Assembly: GCA_039720395.1 (NCBI GenBank)
Contig: CM077834.1
Coordinates: forward strand, 4,856,607-4,920,606
Source of the DNA: Liquidambar formosana
Lineage: Eukaryota > Streptophyta > Magnoliopsida > Saxifragales > Altingiaceae
Reading direction: 5' to 3'
DNA: 64,000 nt
Shown: positions 52,085-63,189 of the stretch, piece after piece
How positions within the stretch are numbered: position 1 is the first letter of the stretch
Layout: each line of letters opens with the position of its first letter
Made by a program: the position numbers and the translations under genes
Notes under the pieces: model-generated
Told to the model about the DNA's origin: nothing
The model's input: the letters and a program-made list of their open reading frames with translations, nothing else
Database searches by the model: none

Positions 52085-52183
52085 AGAAACAATACCTTTG
52101 AGCTCGTGGGAAGCTAATGAATGCGAAGAGATCGAATGGTGCAGTAGAGAGGATGAAGAAGAAGAGGAAGAAGCGAAAGCCAT
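48500..52183 (-). CDS. APR: 5'-adenylylsulfate (APS) reductase, plastidial
   Basis: Exons in transcription order: 52183-52096, 51413-51258, 51105-50979, 49633-48820, 48730-48500. All are GT-AG and in phase, giving 471 residues. The first about 70 residues are S/H/P/R-rich without acidic residues, as in a chloroplast transit peptide. The reductase domain has [12 protein letters not shown] at 95, [13 protein letters not shown], the cysteine pairs CC (172-173) and CEPC (264-267) that bind the [4Fe-4S] cluster, and ECGLH with catalytic Cys292. A thioredoxin-like domain follows with WCSFC (Cys362/Cys365) and [11 protein letters not shown]. The enzyme reduces APS to sulfite with glutathione as donor, a main control point of sulfate assimilation. 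The redox motif is CSFC where I remember CPFC for plant APRs. Intron 3 holds two sets of tandem repeats. Confidence 0.96.
49659..49900. repeat. Tandem repeat of about 120 bp in APR intron 3
   Basis: Two adjacent copies each contain GCTAATATAGAACACAAGGT, TGAGAATTT.GAATC and CTTTTTCTTTAG.ATTTAAA. Copy 2 has a small insertion (GGATGCAAA). Unit boundaries are approximate. Confidence 0.75.
50181..50526. repeat. Tandem repeat, 173-bp unit, in APR intron 3
   Basis: Unit 1 (50181-50353, AACATGTACCCTTGGGGCAT...) is followed directly by unit 2 (50354-50526, AACGTGTACCCTTAGGGCAT...). They differ at only a handful of positions, so the duplication is recent. Both include GAGGCACGCCCACAT and GGTTGTGTGTCCTTTT. 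Confidence 0.85.
52048..52084. repeat. GA microsatellite in APR intron 1
   Basis: GAGAGA run with one AGAA interruption, just inside the intron after exon 1. Confidence 0.8.
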
Positions 52184-52357
52184 TTGAGAATTCTGCAAGT
52201 TTTCTCAGATTTTCTTCTTTCCTTCTGTTTGTGTGTTCTCTGTGGGTTTCTGTGTTTGTGGTGGCATTTTGTAGGATGGGAAATTGGACGATGTTATTGG
52301 TTCATTGAATCTGGACGCTATTTCCATTCATTAGAGGGTATCATATCCGGCATTGGT

Positions 52358-52365
52358 CCACGTGG
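52358..52365 (-). promoter_or_regulatory. G-box palindrome upstream of APR
   Basis: CCACGTGG lies about 175 bp upstream of the APR start codon. G-boxes bind bZIP/bHLH factors in plants. Whether it regulates this gene is inference. Confidence 0.5.
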
Positions 52366-52883
52366 CAGTTTCTAGTGGATGATGTTGTTTTCCTTGTGTC
52401 CTCAGCCCTTTCGTCAGATATTGCCAACTTGGGATCCAACAGAGAGGAAAAGAACTTCCATGGAGCAATTCAGGGTCATGTGGTGCAATCAATCAATTAT
52501 GGTCAAGTAGAGCGAGATTATGAATCAAAAAAATATACTAATAATCTCATTTTGCTTGACTATAATTAGTTGGTTGTACCATGTGACCTACGCAACGGTT
52601 CTTATAGAAGTTGTTCTCAACAAAGGGATGATTTATTTTGGCCTAAAGCCCCACCCATCCAATTTAGGAAATGATCTATTCTAAATTTACATTCTTATTA
52701 GGTGATGATTATTATTATCTTATATTATTTTTTATCAATATAATCAAATTTTTGCCTTTAATATTATGCCAAATATACTATAATAATTTAATTTTTATTT
52801 AAATATATTACTTACATTAGAGCAATAGCTAATTTTATTTTAAGATATCAAGTGTTTCTTGACTTAATTCGATCATATACAAG
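52366..52883. other. Intergenic sequence upstream of APR
   Basis: Presumably distal APR promoter. No other gene or element end seen. Confidence 0.45.
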
Positions 52884-53267
52884 TAAGGCACCGTTTGGTT
52901 GGGATTATTTTAAGATCTTTTTATAAGTAGAAAAAGATCTTTTTTACTTTTTTGCTTTTTGCTTTTAAGTAAAAGCAACAAAACAAAAGCGTGTTTGGTA
53001 AAAACGATTTTTGCTTTTACTTTTTATAAAAAAAAGAAAAAAGCATGTTTGGTGACATTAATTTTTGCTTATACTTTTTTTATTTATTTAAATAAATGTC
53101 CACTCGTTTAAAATAAATAAAAAATAAATAAAAGAAACTAAACTTACAATCTATTAGTGATTTTCAATAAATGCAAAATCCATATAAATTGAGCATATAA
53201 CTTAAAAGATTGAGGATGTTTGAAGCATATCTTGATAAATCACACATTTGAAACATACCATGATAAA

Positions 53268-53360
53268 TCACCTAAGAATCCCATGTTCTTGAGCTAATCT
53301 ACGAGTTATTTTATCCCTAATATCTACTATCTCACGACGAGATGTAGAACTTCGATCCAT
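53268..53360 (-). CDS. Short reading frame inside the Harbinger-like element
   Basis: A 30-residue frame with ATG and stop, containing the charged stretch RREIVDIRDKITRRLAQEHG. It may be a leftover of an element-encoded protein or chance. No homologue can be named from memory. Confidence 0.25.
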   Translation of the reverse strand: MDRSSTSRREIVDIRDKITRRLAQEHGILR

Positions 53361-54034
53361 TTCTGTAATATTTTGTGAGACTAAAGGTAATTTCTTGAAC
53401 CTTTACCTTTAGTCTCACAAAATCACCTAGGAATCAATGCTCAAAATCGTTAGCTTGTATAGCTATATATGTATATATAATTTTTTAAATTCAAAAATTT
53501 GAACGGATTATATCAAGCCCTTCATAACTTTTATAATATTAAATCCCTCAAAATAATTATAGATCAAGCAACAAAAAATTATTAAAAAAAAAAATAATGA
53601 CTTAACATGTGTTTTTTGTAGGAAGTGTACATATTACATATTTATACTTCTTTTTTTATGAAGTACATACATACATATATATATACATACACACACATAT
53701 ATATATATATATAGCGGGTTGGGTTGGTTTATTGACAGTTTGACAAAGTTCAACCCGCCAACCAAACCAAACTATCAAATTTATTGCTCAACCCACCCAA
53801 ACCAATTCGTCTATTTTCTCAAACGCTTGGGTCAGTGCGGAATAAAGTGGATTAGTTTGATTTGACGGATTTGACGGTTTTTTGTACATCCCTAATATGA
53901 AATATCCTTGCCTATTACGTCCTTTAATTTCATATTTCTATCCCCCCACACTCAATAAAACCCAAACAAACTCCTCACAGCCGCACACCTTAAACTACAA
54001 ACCCTCCCTCCCCCACAACTAAAGGCTTTCACTC

Positions 54035-54740
54035 ATGGAGTGGGTCAAAGGCGACACTGTCGGCCATGGAAGCTTTGGCACCGTCAATTTAGCAATACCT
54101 AGAAGAAGTAGCGGCCAGATTCTTCCATTGATGGCAGTCAAATCCACTTCGGTTTCCAACTTTGCTTCGCTCGAGAACGAAAGACAGGTATTGAGTAAGC
54201 TCGCGGATTGCCCACATGTTATTCGATGTTTCAGCGGTGATTACAGCTCTGAGAATAGCAAGAAATTGTACAATTTGTTTTTGGAGTATGCTTCTGGCGG
54301 TAGTTTGTCTGATCAGCTCAAGAAATCCGGCGGGCGATTGCCGGAATTGACGTTAACTGACACACGAGGTCTGTGCTCAAGGGGCTTCAATATATTCATG
54401 GCAATGGCTTTGTTCATTGCGATATAAAGCTTTCGAACATCCTCCTCTGTTCTGATGGTGGAAACAACTTCACCAAGATTGCAGATTTTGGGTTAGCGAA
54501 GAAAGCGGAGAGCAAGGAAGGAGGGGGTTTTGGGCTGAGAATTACCCCTCTGTACATGTCGCCGGAGTCGGTGAACGGTGGCAAGAACGAATCGCCGGCG
54601 GACATATGGACACTTGGGTGTGTTGTTGTTGAGGGCATCACGTTGAGAAGGAGCGTCGGGGAGGGGAGGAAGAGTGTCGGGCTGAGTATAAAAAATAAAA
54701 AAGACATTTTGAATTTTTGCTTTCTGCTTTTAGAAGTCTT
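54035..54740 (+). pseudogene. MAPKKK-type protein kinase fragment, broken
   Basis: The first frame starts MEWVKGDTVGHGSFGTVNLA, with the Gly-rich loop GHGSFG, the VAIK lysine as MAVKS, and the hinge LFLEYASGGSLSDQL. This matches plant MAPKKK17/18-like single-domain kinases. Near 54359-54372 the frame changes. The continuation (VLKGLQYIHGNGFVHCDIKL, DFG as KIADFGLAKK, then LYMSPESV and DIWTLGCVVVE) is in another frame. It stops about where kinase subdomain IX-X should begin and runs into the element's A/T-rich end, closing at 54740. It has a frameshift and lacks the C-terminal third of the kinase, so it cannot be active. It lies wholly between the inverted repeats at 52887 and 54892, and about 90 bp of 5'-UTR-like sequence was carried along. 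Confidence 0.85.
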
Positions 54741-54895
54741 TTAAATTTGATTTTGCTTATAAGCATTTTTTTTACTTTTTGCTTTCTTTTAAGTACTTAT
54801 TAAATTTGTAACCAAACACTACTTATTACTTTTTTAACTTTTTGCTTTTAAAAGCAAAAAAGATCTTAAAATAATCCCAACCAAACGGTGCCTAA

Positions 54896-55772
54896 GCAAA
54901 TAGAGTGGCTGATTATGTTACCAATTTGGGCTATCATTGCCTTAAAAAATTATGGGACGTACATAATCTTAGAGAACTATCGAAGTCTTTTTATTCCTAA
55001 CCGGAAACAAATTTTTTTTAATAAATTTTATTTGTTTCAAAAAAAAAAAATATCTTTATTTACACCACCAAATAGGCCCAAAATCATTGGGTTTAAATTT
55101 GGGCTGGTTTAGAACACACAATCTTCATAATGCACTTACACTTTTGTCCTTCACAAAAAAATTTCTCAAAATTTTGTTCCCAAGTGAGAAAAACCACAGA
55201 AAAATAGAGACCAGAGAATAAAGCAACTCCTAGACCACTCATGTCGAGCGGCCGTAAATAGTTTGGCACAAATCATCAAAGCCAATGGACTCCCGCCCCA
55301 AAACTTTGACTGTTGAAGAATTCTCTTTCAAGGGATCTTATTTGTAATATTCTCCCATAAAGGTAACAAAAGTGATGTTCAACAATTGTTTTTTGTTTTT
55401 ATCCAGTGTTTTGTTTTAACAATTCTTCCTCCACCTTACGTTTAAAGCTCCACTTTGTGGCTTAAAATACACGACATTGCAATACACACCCTAGTGCAGG
55501 CACATGCATGTTGACATACATGCATACCAAATTTGATCAAAGGACATCAATTTTCTTTTCTTTTCTCGGTAAGAGTATTTAGACCTTTGATATTATATGA
55601 TTGATTATCTAAACATGGGTGAGACAACTGTCAATTTTACATCAATTAATACTCAAGACAAATTCTGTTGGTTACTAACCACAATAAAGAGTGAAAAGTC
55701 AAATTTTAAACTTTTTGCTGCTTGATGCATATGTTTCAGGAAATATTGACCCACTCCCTGAGATTAGATCAC
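54896..55772. other. Intergenic sequence between two mobile-element complexes
   Basis: AT-rich; no gene or element end seen. Confidence 0.45.
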
Positions 55773-55962
55773 TTAGGCTATGTTTGTTATGAGGGAATAA
55801 GGGAAGGAATGGAATGGTGATTTCATTCTTTAAAAAAAAGTGATGTTTGGTTGCACAAAATAATGGAATGGCTATTCATTTGTGCAGATCTATTCCCTCC
55901 AATAAAGGAATAGCCATTCCTTCTCAAACCCAGAAGAATGGCTATTCCCACATTTCAAGGAA

Positions 55963-57230
55963 CTAGATATTGCACACGTGCGTTACACGTAAATTTTTAT
56001 CTAGTAACAAAATGATTTTATGCTTTAAAAATTAACTTACATGTTAATCTTTAGTCTGACTAATCTCTTACTACATGGGTAAGATCACTACCCACTCCAT
56101 TAATATCTACAATAGCTCACAAGAAAATTTTATAAAGGGTTAAAGTCCAAACATGGATATTGTACTTGGTGTATCCAATCTAAATAATCAAGCATATGAA
56201 ATCAGCCCTGTTTTAGGGTCTCAAATAAAATTTGAGTCTTTATTTATTTATTTTTTCCAGAGAAGTGAAGTCTGAGTCTACTTTTATTGCTTCCTTGTCA
56301 ATTAATGAAAAGAATGAACTAGGAAATAATTTAAATTCTGATAATGTCCATTTAGAAGTAGATTTTAAGCCCATCATCTAGTGGAAACCCTCCTAGCATG
56401 GTGGCAATTTACATCTACTGGATGATTAAAGGCCACAAGAGAATCCACCCATGTTGATTGTAGCCCCAAAAAAAAAAAAAAAAAAGGCCCTCATTTATAA
56501 TTTGAGTAGACCCTTTGGCTTTTGAGTTGTGGACTTGGTTTTGGCCTTACATTTGGTTTTGGGCTCTCATTAATTTAAGTGTTAAAAAAAATGTGCTTTA
56601 TTTTTTACCTACCATAAGGATTACCATTGATTGGAGGCCATCATTTTCCACTAAAAATTAGGGACCCTACATGGTCGCAACCTTGGGCTACCTTTAAGAC
56701 CGGCCTTGGATTTAGTAGTATGAACCCATTTAATTTTTTTGTTGAAAACAAATAAAACAATATGATAAAAACACAAAGAATATAATAAAATCTTAAAAAG
56801 GGATAGTATTTTCTTCTATATATTTTTTCTTACTGCATTTTTTATTGGTAGCCTAAAGCATAATCCATGTCTCCATGAGCATTTTTTTATTGAAACACAA
56901 CTACATGAGTATATGTAATTGTGTAAACATATCAATGGAGAGAGATGCTCTATCATTATTTATTTATAGTATAAAGTTAATAAAACATTTTATCAAAAAA
57001 AAAAAAAAAAGGTTAATAAAACACAACCAGGTAACTACATGAGCAACAAAGGAAAATGGGTAACCAAAGAAAAAGCAATAGGTAGACATAAATAAGCAGG
57101 TTGTGTGAGGTGGAAGGTAGACGGTTGGGATCAAAACCCAACCCCACATCCTTTCTACTTTGAGAGCTGAGATCTGAGATCTGAGCTAAAAAAACAAAAA
57201 CAAAAACAAACCCCCTCGGCACTCTATCTC

Positions 57231-57274
<44 letters not shown>

Positions 57275-58396
57275 CATCATGTATAGAACATTCTCTCTCT
57301 ATATCTCTACCCACTCTCTCTTGCTCTCTCTCTCTATATCTCTACTCCACTCTCTCTCTCTCTCTCTCAAGAGTCTCCTCTTTCAAAGCTTCCCAATCCA
57401 TCCACAAACCCCTCATCGCCGCTTCAACCTTCGCCAGTTTTCTTCACTGGAAGATCTATGGGTTTTTTCCCCACTGACTCTTTTCTATTCTCTCTTTCTC
57501 TCGATTTTTTCGTTCATAGCTTTGTGTTTTTTTCTTTTTTGGTTTTTGATTTATGTATTTTTTTTTACTGAAACTGATTTGGTTTTGGTATATTTGGTTC
57601 TTTTTTTTTAGTTTGTATCATCATTCTTCCATTCAATTTTTTCATAGAGTTCATGGCTTCATGAATTTTTTTCTTCATATGGGTTTTGTTTTGTTTAAAT
57701 TAGAGATTGCAAAGTTTTAACAAAGAAAAAAAATCATAAAAAATTTGTATATAAGCACATTTGGTGTTAAAAACATACCAAATGGTTAGGTAGGCAGGCA
57801 GGCAAAGACAAAAGAAGGTAGAAGACGCAGTTTTCCTTGTAGAATAGAAGAAGCAGTAGTGGAACGTGTAGTATGTCTGGATTGTGTTTCAGTTTGTATT
57901 TATACGTTAGGGTTTTAAGTTTTGTAAACGTGTATTTCAATTAAACGACGTTAAAGGGTAAATTAGTATTTAGGATTTTAAATATGGGTATAATGGTCGT
58001 TCAAAATTTTTGTCTCATAGGAAAAAGTGGAGAGAAGGTTAAAGCTACTCTTGATGAAGAAAGTAGAATTTACAATCCGACTGTTTATTTATTATATACG
58101 AATTATAGTTTCCGTTTCCTTAGAATTCCTATATGGGTTTGGTTTTATTTAATTATTATACGAATTATAATTTCCTTAGAATTCTCATTAAGGTATGTGT
58201 TTTATATTGTTATATTTTCTATATATGCAAAAGGGTAATTGTATAGTTTCCTTAAAATTCTTATTAAGGTATGTGTTTTATATTGCTATATTTCTTATAT
58301 ATGCAGAAGGGTAGTTGTGTATTTAAAAATTAAAATAAGGGTATATTAGTCAATCAAAAGTTTTTCTCACATTCATCTTTTTATAGGTAGTATAGA
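55963..58396 (-). mobile_element. Non-autonomous Helitron 3, nested in a MITE
   Basis: On the minus strand it begins TCTATACTACCTATAAAAAG at 58396 and ends CTAG at 55966-55963. A short palindrome (GCACGTGTGC, 55981-55972) lies just before the end. The flanks are A (55962) and T (58397). The interior includes a block at about 57080-57650 that looks like a plant gene leader: CT microsatellite, CCAATCCATCCACAAACCCC, CCTTCGCCAGTTTTCTTCAC. It may be captured host sequence. No Rep/helicase coding. GATA repeats at 58393-58415 make the 5' end uncertain by a few bases. Confidence 0.75.
57235..57271. repeat. CT microsatellite inside Helitron 3
   Basis: About 18 CT units, followed by further interrupted CTCTCT tracts to 57369. 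Confidence 0.8.
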
Positions 58397-58574
58397 TATA
58401 GATATAGATAGATAAAAATCATTAAAAATGGGTCTCACCCATACTTTTTCATTCCATTTTCATCACTTACCAAACATTGGGATGGAATGTCCATTTTCAT
58501 TCCATTCCCATTCTCATTCTCATTCCATTCCCACTCCTATTCCATTCCATTCCCTCAAACCAAACACAGCATTA

Positions 58575-61500
58575 GTTTGAAAATAACAAAAATTAAGGAG
58601 AGATCAACATGGTTACCAACTCATACAACATGGTTCAAACATGAACAGATTTGTCTAAATTTTGGTAAATTTCATGGGGATCCAAACCCAACCTGGTTAA
58701 TAGACAAGCTTTGGTAATAGTTCTTGTATATTGGATCAAGTTTAGGTTAGAAAATCCCTACCCAACCTCAATTCGGGTTCAGCTTGGACAAAGAGATTGA
58801 GCATCCAAACCAACCCAGACCCAACTTGTATTATATTTAATTTTATTATATAATGATTGGTATGACATATTGACATCTCATTTTGAACAAATGAATAAAT
58901 AAATAAAATTTATTTCTTCTTTTGTTTAAATAATTTTTGCATTATATATATCACGAAATGCTCATTAACTGTTTTTGAAAATGTGTGTGAGCTGGTTTGA
59001 AAATATTTATTTCATTATACCCTAAGAAAGAGAAAATTCGATGGGGCAGACTTAACCCACCCAACATGACCAACTCGAAGAACTTGAGCCCATCTCGAAC
59101 CCACACAAGTTGGGCTCAGATTGAACTTGGGTTGCGCAAGCTCGGGTTGATGCCAAGGTTGGGTTGGAATCAGGTTGATAGTTTTATATACACGCCTTGG
59201 ATTGAGCTTGGGTGACCTCCTAATTAATCCAAATCTTGAGGGTCGATCTAGTAGTTCAAGAGTCTCTTCCCAAGCAAAAGGTTTTAGGTTCAACTCCCAC
59301 TATTTCCCTCTCAAAGCCACCCTCATAGACTTATGTCCTCTAAATTTTAGGGTTGTAAAATAAGCCAAACTACTCAAACTCAACTTGAGATCAGTTCAAT
59401 TTAAATCTTGCCCAAGCTCGTTCATGAGATAAATGAATAGAACTCATGCATCATTTTAAAGCTTATCAAAAGTACTATTCAAACTCGACTCAATAAAAGG
59501 TTCGTTTGAGCTCGTTCATAAGTTAAATGAGCCAATCTCAAATTACTTTTGAGCTCATTAATTTAATGAGTTCAGCTTGAACAACCCATTACTCGGCTCA
59601 GTTTGTTTACACTCCTACCTCTAATTGCTTGGTTTATGTGGGAGGGGGGATTGCATGTGCCGAGAGGATTAATTGAATGCGTGAGCATCCTGAGAAACAG
59701 CCTAATATCCACACACACACCCAAAAAAAAAAAAAGGAAAAAAACAACTCCTAATGGGCTCGACTCATCCAATTTGCAATCCCAGAATACTCTCTCCTTT
59801 GCAAAAGAAAAAATATTATTAATCGAAAGAATGGCCACACTAAATTTCCTTCACATAAAGGTTGCAGAGGGGACTAGGAAACTGATAATACCAAACATGA
59901 GTAATTGAGTATCAATCACATAATGACAAACTTCAGCCTTACAATCCTCAATACAATCTCTGAATATGTCTAGAAGTGTTGGAATATTATTTGCAAAATA
60001 ACAAAATAATATGAGTTACCTTGCACAAAATAAAGTTAACCCAATCTAGTTAAGAGGCGCGATAACGCTTCTTAAAAATAATTGGAGCCTCCCACTCGTG
60101 CAAAGGATTATGGCAACTCTATCTCCGGGATTCAACTTAGTTCGAACTCAATTCTGTTCCTCTACGATCTTATACTAATCGGTAGGAACTAAGTACTTTC
60201 ATTCTCTTGTCAAGATACCCAATAAAACTTAAAGTAAAACAACATATGTATACTATGTAGTAAGGAAGTTAGAAAATGACAACTAATATATAGGAGGATA
60301 GGTGGCTTGTAGTAGAAGCTAAGAATTTTCGTCATAATTACAAAAATTCTATTCTATCCAAAAAAGATTTGATCTTATCCAAAACTTGATCTAATCTATA
60401 ACTTGATCTTATCCAAAAAGATTTGATCTTATCCACAAAAATAAAATAATAATTTAAATCATTTCCAACAAAAAGGACACTAACTCGAAATTCCCCAGAG
60501 GGACAATGGATACCTTTGTCTGAACATGTCTAGTTGAATTCTTGATTCTATCAGATTTTGATTGATTTAGTCCAAAGAAGAAGGATCCCACTTAATTTAT
60601 GAGATTGCAATGGGGATGCTGGTCAAGACGCAGCAATTAGTGGCCGAATTTCATGACTTTTAAAAATCTATATCTGAATTAGTCAATGCAATCTCATGCA
60701 TGTCAATTACTTCTTAAATCAGTAAATCATAATATTTTTATGGGAAGGCTATTGCCAACATAAAAATTTCTAAACACCCCCCACATATTTTAAACTTTTT
60801 CAAGGTTTTATGAAAAATATAGATGGTTTTCATGAAAACTAGATGGGATTGTTCATTAGAAAACATCATGTTGAATAACTTTGTAAAAGAACTTTTTTTC
60901 AATCACACCATGCTTTTTGAGGCAAATTGAGGATTCTTTCATAATGGTTATACATAAGAATCTACTGAAAAAATAACTTTAGTAAATTTAACCAAAATTA
61001 CTAATCCAAATATTAGGAGAAAAAAATTTACCAAAAATTGATTGGTTGGTTGATTACTTTGTTCTAAGATGTGTGCTAGCTAAATGTGTGGTCTTGAGGA
61101 AGGTTTTGTACATTTCTTTCAACCAATGACTTAAAATCTACATATCAAAAAGTTTCTATAACTTGTAATTGATGCGTCAAACTAGAATTGATAAGATAAA
61201 TTATTCTGTATAACCGTTATATCACATGCATGATGATGTGTGTGGTATAATCATCTAATACAATCATGTCATGTATCATGGTTCAAAGGAAGTTATGGTT
61301 CCTAATATACAACCATTTTCTTAGCACATATCCACAATGGTACTTGGCATGATTGTAATGGTTTAATTATACCAAGTCATCATGCCATATGCATGATATA
61401 ACAATTATATGGAATAATTTATCAATTGATACCATAAAAGTATAAAACGTAAATAAAACAGTACATTATACTACCAATCATATCTAAAAAGTTTCTCCGT

Positions 61501-61592
61501 GGTCCTGAATAGAACCAGCCATCCAAGAAATTGCGACGAGATGACGGCTGTAGAAATAAGGAAGCAAGTGGGAGCCATGACCATTAATATCA
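58575..61592. other. Intergenic sequence, no gene seen
   Basis: AT-rich. Around 59040-59210 there are degenerate GGGTTGGGTT/ACCCAACC motifs, and 60365-60435 holds short tandem copies of GATTTGATCTTATCCA. No exon-like frame was found. Confidence 0.45.
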
Positions 61593-61677
61593 TTTAAGTT
61601 GATTTTTTGACCATTTTTCATAAAAATATTTGTAAAAATGAAACAAATATTGTAAATGACCAAAAAATTAACTTAAA
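61593..61677. repeat. Small hairpin repeat
   Basis: TTTAAGTTGATTTTTTGACC at the left pairs with GACCAAAAAATTAACTTAAA (offset slightly) at the right, around an A/T-rich loop: an 85-bp foldback, possibly a tiny MITE. Confidence 0.55.
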
Positions 61678-62267
61678 CGATCGATTTTGGAAAAAAATTT
61701 TTTACAAAGTTATTTAAAATGATATTTTCTAGTAGACACGGTGACTAGTTTTTATGAAAATCTTTTACATTTTCTTATAATTTGAAAATTTAAAAATTAA
61801 AAAAATATATATATACTAAAAAAATTTTGTAGTGGCAATAGCATCCACGCTCTCCTCCCATTTTTATACTTGGATTTTGGGTAGAAGCTTCTTCCTAACC
61901 CTTAAGGAGGCTTCTTCGGTTGAGGTGCTAATTTATTAGACGTTGTTGTTTGCCACTTGTTCATGTATCATGTATGGCAATATACGTCTTGCGTGTCAAG
62001 CATTCAAGGTTAAAATAAATAAATAAAACTGTGTAATACTAATATGACATCATCATGATAATAAAAATATAATAAAGTGAACAAAATCGTCAAAGTATTG
62101 GTGATATGGGTTATAAAAATGTAAGCTTAATTTTGACTAAATTTTGGTCATCTATTCCTTCATTATGATAAATATGTTTTCATACTGTATTGTGACAACA
62201 GCATGACTTGGTATCACAATCAGATAAATTTTCTTCAAAAAAAATCAGATAAGTTAATCTTATTTCA
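61678..62267. other. Intergenic sequence, no gene seen
   Basis: AT-rich, nothing recognisable. Confidence 0.45.
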
Positions 62268-62512
62268 CATTTGTTTGATTGGAATAGAATAGATGATATG
62301 GAATCCCATTCTAATTCAATCTAAGTAACATGTTGGAATGAGATAATTAAATAGAAATGAAATCAAATAGCAGTAATGAATTACTAAATTATAATGATAT
62401 CCATTCCGTAATGTTTATTTCAATCTCATTTCATTTAAATTATTTTAAGTATGAAATTAAATTCTATTATCACCCATTCCATTTCATTCCAACCAAACAA
62501 ATATGGCCTTAA
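62268..62512. mobile_element. MITE related in its ends to 43788-43994
   Basis: The left end ACATTTGTTTGATTGGAATA pairs with the inverted right end CATATTTGTTTGGTTGGAAT. The arms carry GGAATGGAATG motifs. Non-coding, about 245 bp; no clear TSD. Confidence 0.55.
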
Positions 62513-63054
62513 GGTAGTTCATTTGATAAAAGATCTTGTTTCAGGACTTAGGAGTTTTGAGTTTGACTTTTGTTATTCCCTTAAAACCGCTCAAATAAGA
62601 TTTCCGTAATTCTCATAAATCTTTATCTTACTTAATTCATGTGAATTGTGGGGTCTCAAATGATTCGAGTTGTGTTTAAAAGATTTTCTCATTATAATAA
62701 TAATAAATAAAAAATAAAAAGGGCATACGATTCTAGAATGTCAAGTCCTGTGAGAAAAGTCCATGCTGACGGTTCGTACCCTGAGGGGCATAAATTATTG
62801 ACCGCTGACTATTATTGAGGGGCGATGTGTGGTACATACAAGAAATGGAACAAAACGATGTCGTTTGTAGCTTTAGTATATGTGAACTGGCCCTTTTTTC
62901 TCCCATTATTTGCCTTGATTCCTCATCTCTACCCATTTTTTTCTTATTTCTTTTTAGCTAAATCTTATCTTCAACCTGCCAAGACTACTTCAATTCAACA
63001 CGTGCTAGTCAAGAAATGGATTAAATTAATTGGAAATATGGTAAACTTGAAAAA

Positions 63055-63063
63055 CTATAAATA
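63055..63063 (+). promoter_or_regulatory. TATA box of the glyoxalase I gene
   Basis: CTATAAATA. A transcription start about 30 bp on (near 63090) would give a first exon ending at the GTAAGC donor at 63241. Confidence 0.6.
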
Positions 63064-63189
63064 CATGGTTATTGGTTCATTGTTTGATATATAGAAACAA
63101 GTCTATTACAGCATTATATCGTTTGTAGAACTTAAAGCTAGCTTGTGTATTGTCTTCGTCTTCTTTTGTTGGTCTGTGTATTGTCTTCA

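Larger units (their letters stand above)
52887..54892. mobile_element. PIF/Harbinger-like element carrying a kinase gene fragment
   Basis: The left end GGCACCGTTTGGTTGGGATT, continuing identically for about 36 bp, is exactly inverted at the right end. TAA flanks both sides (52884-52886, 54893-54895), the 3-bp duplication of PIF/Harbinger and Tourist elements. Both subterminal regions are rich in TTGCTTTT/AAAAGCAAA. Inside are a foldback (about 53373-53430, TTTTGTGAGACTAAAGGTAA and its inverse), a 30-residue minus-strand frame (53268-53360) and a broken kinase gene (54035-54740). No transposase was found, so movement would need one supplied in trans. Confidence 0.8.
55776..58571. mobile_element. 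MITE (TTA duplication) split by a Helitron
   Basis: The left end GGCTATGTTTGTTATGAGGG and the inverted right end TGCTGTGTTTGGTTTGAGGG match imperfectly. TTA is duplicated at 55773-55775 and 58572-58574. Both arms are rich in GGAATGGAAT. Removing the Helitron at 55963-58396 leaves an ordinary MITE of about 362 bp, so the Helitron inserted later. Confidence 0.65.

Noticed and set aside
54035..54740. Functional MAPKKK gene
   Set aside because: Frame changes near 54360 and the kinase domain is cut off after DIWTLGCVVVE; it cannot encode a complete kinase.
57279..57611. 110-codon Ser/Leu/Phe frame with CT repeats
   Set aside because: Microsatellite-driven; looks like a leader rather than protein, and lies within a Helitron.
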